Shown: piece by piece, positions 57,330 to 64,000 of the stretch
Position numbering within the stretch: position 1 is the first letter of the stretch
Layout: each line of letters starts with the position of its first letter
Assembly (NCBI RefSeq): GCF_963675165.1
Contig: NC_087389.1
Span: forward strand, 4,276,830 to 4,340,829
From: Halichondria panicea
Taxonomy: Eukaryota; Porifera; Demospongiae; Suberitida; Halichondriidae
Length of the DNA: 64,000 nt
Direction of reading: 5' to 3'
Position numbers and translations under genes: made by a program
Notes under the pieces: generated by a model
What the model was told of the DNA's origin: nothing
What the model saw: the letters and a program-made list of their open reading frames with translations, nothing else
Databases searched by the model: none

Positions 57330-60300
57330 ATGTGTATTTACTTTTTGTGCGTTTCTGGCCTAAATGCCCTTGAGTGTACTAGCATGCACGCCTCACTTAA
57401 CCTCCCCTCTCTTTCTCCAGACGTGTCAGCTGAAGTGAACTGTCCTCTTCGCCGGTATAGCTACGATGAAACCTCAGGGTTCTACTATGACTCAAACACT
57501 GGCCTCTACTACGATCCAAAGACTCAGGTACTGTAATAATAGAACGTCCTGTGAACACTCTTTGGTTGACTAAAAACCGGTGCCTTTGTGTATGCCCAAC
57601 TAGCATACGATTCTAAAATTATGGGATGCATTTTGTAGCTGTTAGACATATTTACTTGTTGTGTTTAGATCACCGATTGTTGCTCAATGAGATTATACAA
57701 CAGCTATAATTATCCTGTTTTCCCCTTCAGTATCACTACAACAGTCAGACTGGTCAGTATTGCTACTATATGACCCAGCACAGCTCAAGTACGTACCAGT
57801 GGACAGTGAGGGGTGAGTGAAACTGCAGTAAAGTTGTGTAGTGAGGTTATGGATGGAAGTGGATGTTGGTTTTGTTGCAGGCGGTTTTAAGATGGATGGC
57901 AACTCACTAGCGTCTGCCAGCTCCGGGTGGAGGTACACTATACACATGAGGGAGTTAAGTCTGCCAAGCCCCTACAGTGATAGTGCACTTTTGTTGACAG
58001 ACCAGAACAGGCTTAGAAATAGCAGTTATGCACTAAGCAGCAACATTTCAGAATGGAAAAATACTTCCCACACTGTACACAGCAGATCCCGGGAGTTAAC
58101 AGTGACGGTGTGCTTAATCACCCCCTCCCACACACACACATGCACTCACCTTCCGCAGATTGCCAAGAACATGGAGCGATGGGCAAAGTCTGTCCAAGTC
58201 AGCACAAAAGCAGCAGGTGAATATGCTGACTCAGCAAAGCAAGCCCCTGGCCAAACCCTCTACTAGCAAGAGCATCCCCAGTGTCGGCATTGCCGTCGGC
58301 AACACAGTTCCACAGGTGAGTGGTGTGAGTAATATACAATGTGTATAGCAGAGACTGCCAATTGTCATGTACTGTAAGTTGCTTGAACTATTCTCTGCTC
58401 TGTATAGGTTGAAAAGTCCGTGCCTCGTAACGATATCTCAGTGACCTCACTCCCTAGAAACACCCTCCCTAGGCACACTCTCCCCTCTGGAGCAGATACC
58501 AACCCCACCCACACCGACTGGGACTGTCTTCTTTGTAAGAGAAAGTTTCCCTCGAAAGATGTGCTTGTAAAACATCAACAGTTCTCAGATCTGCACAAGG
58601 TGTGCACATGTGTGTTGTGTATTTATGGGATGCCTTACACCACCACACTTGTACTTTATCTGGTGTTGTTACAAATGTGGTGTTGCAAACTCTCCCTTGA
58701 TATTTTAAGTAGATTGTACTAACTGATGTGTGGTTCCTTAGCAAACCTGCTGAAATGGAAGAGCCCACAGCAGACAACTGCCTCCACCTCAGACCAGGTA
58801 AACATCTAAGTTGATCAGTTCCGTTTTAGCATAGATAATCTGCTATCTATGGTTTTAATGTTGTTGGAATGAGGTCTGCGTTAATGAATGTGGCTTGTTT
58901 ACAGCAAGACCCCATATGCTTTTTCATTGTGGGTGCAATGTTATTAAATAGATCTGGCCTGTTGTTAATTTATCCTGGTAGAGTTGAGGGTGCACTATTA
59001 CTGCCATGCATGCACACAATGTACTTTGTATATTCAAGAGACTTTTGTGACTGCTGTGCTACATGTATACAGTTGTTGGACAGTCTATGTAAACTCTTAT
59101 CACAGTAAGTCATGAAATTTCAATGATGTGGTATTTTGGAGCAATTCAATTAGTACAGTAATGTCGCCCTCCATGCATGCATACAAACGCAGTCACTTTT
59201 ATCGAGTGTCGTACATGTAATGAATGTACAGTTGTACTTTTAGATATGTATATACTTTAATAGTGCCAATTTTGGTTTCATTTTAGCCAGTCCCCGCTAG
59301 TAATACTGCCACCATCCCCCCCCCCTCACACACACACACTAATGTCTTTCTATAGACCAGGTACCGAAACCGTGCCCAGGAGAGGCGCGTGTTGGTTGGG
59401 TCTTCGGCCATCGTGCCAGAGTGGAAGAAGAAGATTGACCAGGAGATGGTGCAACCCCCCATACCGTGAGTAGGGGTAGATTTCTTGCTCCTGTGTATCC
59501 ATTGTATATACTGTATTCATAAACAACTAACTGCATCTTTTGTGTAACATCTTAACAATCATCGTTGGCCATGGGGTGGAGTGATGGGCAGGGCTTGGGC
59601 AGGTCCAACCAGGGAATTGTCGAGCCCATCAAGGTGAGGTTCTCTGTGCGTATATACATTAGTTATAATTATAGTGCTATATACTATTGTAAATGAAAGC
59701 ACCGCAGGTGCTGATGCCTCGGTGGAAATGCCTTAATTGTTGTTAAAAACGATTGATGCCAAACGTTTAAATCTAAAGCTGCATCAGCAGAGCCTGGCAG
59801 CTCTCTCAGTTCTCACTCTTGCAGCTACCAATAGCTAGCGTTATAGTGCAGAGCTAACTACTATAGCAACACTCTATGGACAAGTTTTCTACGCACTCTT
59901 CTGAAAAGGCATTCTGAGTAAGCAAAACTAGGCATAACTCAAGAACGAAGCATTGTTTTGCAAATCTACGAATTAAAATCCACGAAAACATGACTATAGA
60001 AGCCTATATAGAAACTCTTACTAATTGAACTTCATTGATCCTTGAGCATGCAGCTGTAGCAGTCTACACAGACATACACACACACATGCAGACAGACATG
60101 CACACATGCACATGCACACACACACTACCGTATACCTCGCTTGCACATGCGCACCGAGGCATAATTGTTTAGCACAATATACTGGAATAAGGACACCAAT
60201 TTTTGGTTGAGAGTTGTTGTATACGTATACGACTGTATGACCTACCATCCTTTGGGAAGTTTTTGCTATATACATCTGACATCGACACAAGTGATCAACG

Positions 60301-60614
60301 AATAGAGTCAGAGTCCACTTCTTCATATTCATTTTCTTGTCATGCTTTAATCACTATGAATGATACTATACATGTATGGTACGGCTATAATGCTGTATAT
60401 ATAGGTTAATCACCCATCATTATGTTGGTGCTAGCTATAATTATTGTATACTTGTGTTTAGCTACTGTTGCATTAATTCTATGCAGGCTGAGATCCGACA
60501 AGGGGTGCTGCTGGACTTGGTTCCAAAGGCGGCGCTTATGGATAAGGGGTGGGAGATGATTTCTAGAGCAATGTAATGGCTATGACTCAGACTAGATACA
60601 AGGAGACTCTGTGA
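57330..60614 (+). pseudogene. Decayed duplicate of the 3' half of the RBM gene
   Basis: Copies of RBM exons occur in order with their introns: OCRE exon at about 57421-57528, next exon at 57731-57813 (extra TA, frameshift), 57880-57930 (cut short), 58160-58315 (8-nt deletion), 58409-58600 (9-nt in-frame deletion near the C2H2 finger), 58741-58798 (one base lost), 59357-59466, 59570-59633 and 60487-60614 (frameshift near the start and changed tail). The copy of exon 48316-48376 is missing. The presence of introns shows DNA-level duplication, not retrocopying. The duplication began in the intron before the OCRE exon. No continuous frame survives. Confidence 0.87.
59696..60165 (-). repeat. Dispersed TIR repeat (copy 5), fullest copy
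   Basis: On the minus strand it runs from TATGCCTCGGTGCGCATGTG through a GT-rich tract, GCTACAGCTGCATGCTCAAG, GAACGAAGCATT (reverse), GCTAGCTATTGGTAGCTGCA, to CACCGAGGCATCAGCACC. The ends ATGCCTCGGTG and CACCGAGGCAT are inverted. It lies in the last intron of the RBM duplicate, absent at that place in the parent gene, so it inserted after the duplication. Confidence 0.8.
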
Positions 60615-61579
60615 TTGTGCATGATTGTATGTACATTGTATTGTTGTGAAGAAAAAACGCTGTTGTTTCAAAAGCTGTTCAATAATAATTATGGCATCAG
60701 TGTAGACATGCACACTGCCATACTTGGTATTATGCCACGGGGGCAGGGGTTGGTAGATTATGCTCGAGATAATTTACAATTCTTTTATGCTAAAGTTTAA
60801 CAGCTTTTATAATTAATTGCTCCACATTATTCCTCTAAAGCATAACATACTGTAGACCACAATTGCAAAAGTATAAAATTTAAAATATGGCCACATGCAT
60901 GACTCTATCTATAACCTTGAATAATGCCATTCTAGGAAGTGGTAAATTATTTACATTCCAAGAAAGTTGAAGCACATGCATGCATGTTTACTGGTACGTC
61001 ATATCCTCCAATACCAGAGGATAATAATAGAGGATATTGTCATGGCCATTAATTAAATCTGCTTCTGGAGGACTTTAATTGTATTTCTGATGGTCAACTC
61101 TGAGTGCACAACCAGTAAAACACGGGATTTTACCTACTAGTAGGTGTGATTATTGTACGTAACAGCCATTTGTGCAGCACTTTTTAAACCAGTTTTTACC
61201 TGGCTATAATTAAAACTCCATTAATTTTGTTTGTATTGCGATTTTTCATGAAAAGCGCTTAATCCACGTGTTTTATTACGTATATGTATAGCAGGAAACT
61301 TTTATGGTGCAAATGTTGCTTTTATTGAGGGCAGAGCAGTTAATGTGAAAATTTGAAGCAGGCCATGCATGCACCGATATTTCACATGCAAAGCTTTTGG
61401 TGGGTGTGGTTTTCCCTGGTAATTGCAACGCTAATAATACAACCCCTCACAAACATTTTTCTGAAGGGCTCTCGAACCAAATAATGTAAATTTGCACATG
61501 CGAAAATGTTCCGCTATATAGCTATACGATGTACAATTCATATTGCATAATTAGTTTGTTGAACTGTTATATCTGCTAG
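60615..61579. other. Spacer with a scrap of duplicated flank
   Basis: No gene is seen. At 60938-60978 the phrase AGGAAGTGGTAAATTATTTA...CATTCCAAGAAAGTTGAAG matches the upstream flank of the pore-forming-type genes (31195-31235 reversed and 63958-64000). A third copy of that flank therefore once lay here. Confidence 0.5.
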
Positions 61580-62790
61580 GTTGAGATGCTGCTGCCTGTA
61601 CCTCGTAACGACATCTCAGTTAAACACTTTTTCTGGAAACACCCTCCCCAGGCACACTCTCCCCTCTGGAGTAGATACCAACCATGTGCACTCACACCGA
61701 CTGGGACCAACTCACCTGTTTGTATGCCCTCGAAAGATGTGCTTGTAAAACATCAAGAGTTCTCAGATCTGCACAAGGTGTGAACATGAGTTTGTGTATA
61801 TGTATATTTGTGAGGGGCCTTACACCACCATGCACAGTTGTACTTTATATCTGGCCGGTATTGTTACAAAAAATTAATGTGGTGCTTGCAAACTGCATGT
61901 CCTTTGATATAGTTATGATGTAATAATTATGTGTTTCAGCTGAAATGGAAGAGCCCACAGCAGACAGCTGCCTCCACCTCAGACCAGGTAACCATCTAAG
62001 TTGATCAGCTCGGTTTTAGCATAGATAACCTGCACTATCTATGGTTTTGGAGTGTGGTCTAGCCTTAATGGATATGGCCTGTTTTTCAGTAAGACCCCAT
62101 GTGCTTTTTCATAGTGGGTGCATGCAATGTTAATGGCTGTTTTATATATATCACTATACCATGCACACAATGTACGTGTACGTCTAGTATATTTAAGAGA
62201 CTTTTGTGACTCACTGCAGCAACTGTGCTAATTGTTGTGCCAGTCTATATAATTATGTAAATTCAGCTTACAATAAGTCATGACATTTCAATGGATGTGG
62301 TATTTTGAGCATTTAAATTGGTAAGTGTAATGTCACCCTCCATACAAGCACAGTTATCTTTGAGTGTCATGACGCATTCATGCAGTTAAGTTATAAATTA
62401 TATGTGTGTATACTTTTAGACGTGTACTTTAATAGTACAGATTTTGGTTTACACTTGTAGGTAGTCCCCACTAGTCTTCCTACATGCAGCCCAGGTACGG
62501 AGACCGTATCCGAAAGAGGCATATGCATGTTGGGGGTCTTAGGCCATCGTGCCAGAATTATGGACCAATGATACTATGGTATTATACTTACGTTGTAGGT
62601 TAATTACTCATGCATTATTTTAATGCTATAGTTACAGCTAGTTATATATACTTGCATGTGTTTAGCTACTGTTTCACTCTGTGCAGGCAGAGATCCGACA
62701 AGGTGCTGCTGGACTTGGTTCCAAAGGCAGCGCTTATGAATACGGGGTGGGAGATGACTGCAAGAGCAATGTAATGGCTATGACTTAGGC
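61580..62790 (+). pseudogene. Third decayed duplicate of the RBM 3' end
   Basis: Exon remnants in order: zinc-finger exon at about 61590-61778 (with an internal deletion that removes the first Cys pair), 61941-61988, 62490-62570 (badly decayed), and 62688-62788 (GCAGAGATCCGACAAGGTGC...AATGTAATGGCTATGACTTAG, close to the parent last exon). Introns are partly retained. No protein is possible. Confidence 0.8.
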
Positions 62791-63072
62791 TATTATAATT
62801 ATATACAATGAGACTCGATTTGTAATCTTGTTACTTTTGTGAGATTCTGGAAACATAGCGGTTGTTTCAAAAGCGGCTGTCTATAATTAGACACACTGCT
62901 ATACTTGTAATAATTATGCCTCAGGCAGGAGCCATGCACCATAAAAAATGTTATGCATGCACATATCATATAAATTAAATTCATTATCGGATTACTAATG
63001 TTCACATGACAAATACCTATGGAAAGGGTTGTCGTGTTACAAAAATTCTTCATTCAACTATGCTGCAAAGAG

Positions 63073-63885
63073 CTACAGAGGTTCTTCAAATTTTTCTACA
63101 CTGCATCCCTCCCCGACCCAAGACAGTACGCCATCCTGAGTGAAACTTGCTGTCTCATCTTCATCATCTGGATTGTAATTAGGCAAGGTGCTGAACATAT
63201 CACGAATGTTCACCCAACCACTGCTTCTAAACACCCCGCAACACAGATGCCGCTGACAGGTGTTCCTGTAGGCCATTCGAAGATACTCATTCCTGCCTAC
63301 GCTTAGCTTAATAGTGTATTTTATTTCGTACTTCATGCGGTAGGTAGTGATTGTGGCTTTAACACGTGTTCCTGGCGGCACGACTATCTTCTCCTCTTGG
63401 TTGTAGCAGTACTCAGTGCCTTCTGTGCTCGACTTCTCTGCTTCTTCAGTCGTAGACTTGCTCTTGTCATAATGCCCACTTATTCCGATGCTCCCTCCAG
63501 CTACAGCTGCACCCATCACCTGTGCTCCAATATTGCCTCCAAACCCAAAATTGACTCCTTTTGTCGAGGAGAAGGTGTAGCGACCTCCTTCAGTCTTGGA
63601 TGACTTTTTGTTGATTTGAACAACGCTTTCATCCTGAGCCACTTTTCCGTAATTTATATACTCTTTCATGTTTATATCAACGATTGTACGTGTTTTTTCG
63701 CTAGGTTTTGGGTCCATAGCAACAACGCTCAATTGAAAGTCAATATTGTTCACCTTCGTCTCATGATCATCTGTTTTGACAACACAAATGTTCTGTCCAT
63801 ATTTTTGCTTTGCTGCTCGTTCAAAAAGCTGCCAAAAGGTGACTGTGTTATCATCTTTTTTTGGACGAGAAGAGTAAGCTGCCAT
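63073..63885 (-). CDS. ETX/MTX2-like pore-forming-type protein, intact single exon
   Basis: An unbroken minus-strand frame of about 270 residues from ATG 63885; an ATG 33 bases further upstream also exists, but the related copy at 31301 supports 63885. There is no signal peptide or membrane helix. The N-terminal third (FWQLFERAAKQKYG) is followed by a Gly/Ala/Ser-rich segment and a Thr/Val-alternating segment with a PPGT turn. This is the pattern of the beta-hairpin insertion region and flanking strands in aerolysin/ETX-MTX2-fold proteins. The C-terminal part is acidic (NYNPDDEDETASF). Such proteins in animals are often cytosolic or secreted defence or venom components; the role here is unknown and the family call is tentative. 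A broken paralogue lies at 31301-32112 in the opposite orientation. Confidence 0.7.
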   Translation of the reverse strand: MAAYSSRPKKDDNTVTFWQLFERAAKQKYGQNICVVKTDDHETKVNNIDFQLSVVAMDPKPSEKTRTIVDINMKEYINYGKVAQDESVVQINKKSSKTEGGRYTFSSTKGVNFGFGGNIGAQVMGAAVAGGSIGISGHYDKSKSTTEEAEKSSTEGTEYCYNQEEKIVVPPGTRVKATITTYRMKYEIKYTIKLSVGRNEYLRMAYRNTCQRHLCCGVFRSSGWVNIRDMFSTLPNYNPDDEDETASFTQDGVLSWVGEGCSVEKFEEPL

Positions 63886-64000
63886 AATTATTGATCGGTT
63901 TCTCTGGTCTGGATGCAAGAGAGCAGTATTGGAAAATAATTGAGAAGGCCTACAATGAGGAAGTGGTGAACTATTTACATTCCAAACTGAGAAGTTGCTG

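Noticed and set aside
60615..60800. ORF after the RBM duplicate (MCMIVCTLYCCEEKTLLFQK)
   Set aside because: No motif, no splice support, and it lies in the region matching the parent gene's 3' flank.

Overview
The window looks like nuclear DNA from an invertebrate animal, most likely a demosponge of the Amphimedon type. This is an inference from gene content and style; no search was run. It rests on AT-rich DNA studded with TGCATGCA strings, many short GT-AG introns, dense short TIR elements, and expanded kinase, pore-forming-like and secreted Cys-rich families next to a conserved metazoan RNA-binding gene.

Layout. 1-1.8 kb: no gene seen. 1.8-7.5 kb: decayed mobile-element-type genes: a HECT-like ligase ORF with one in-frame stop, a DDE integrase-type gene with a one-base frame break at its splice junction, a Cys-pair first exon, and a broken RecQ-like helicase. 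The last two start just inside a pair of inverted, TATA-containing ends. 7.5-13.2 kb: repeats, including two large foldback elements. 13.2-30.2 kb (minus strand): a head-to-tail array of four copies of one unusual gene encoding kinase, PH domain, Tyr-rich linker and tyrosine kinase. Two copies (30.2-26.1 and 25.0-21.4 kb) splice in silico into unbroken frames of about 1010 and 967 residues. One is a pseudogene (21.2-18.5 kb). One (18.2-15.4 kb) stops after the linker and has only a tyrosine-kinase remnant 1.5 kb further on.

31-35 kb (plus): a broken ETX/MTX2-like pore-forming-type gene and a secreted Cys-rich fibrinogen-like gene. 37-39.9 kb (minus): a DUF4139 protein with a ubiquitin-like insert. 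40.3-49.9 kb (plus): an RBM5/RBM10-type splicing regulator of 27 exons and 709 residues whose start codon appears to be split by an intron. 50.9-53.3 kb (minus): the intact second copy of the secreted Cys-rich gene. 54-62.8 kb (plus): three decayed, intron-containing copies of the 3' half of the RBM gene. 63-63.9 kb (minus): the intact pore-forming-type gene.

The pore-forming-type and secreted genes lie as an inverted pair of pairs around the RBM locus, and small fragments of neighbouring genes are scattered between. The picture is a duplication-prone locus in which signalling and putative defence or recognition families turn over beside a conserved splicing gene. The main candidate for an undescribed system is the dual-kinase PH protein array.
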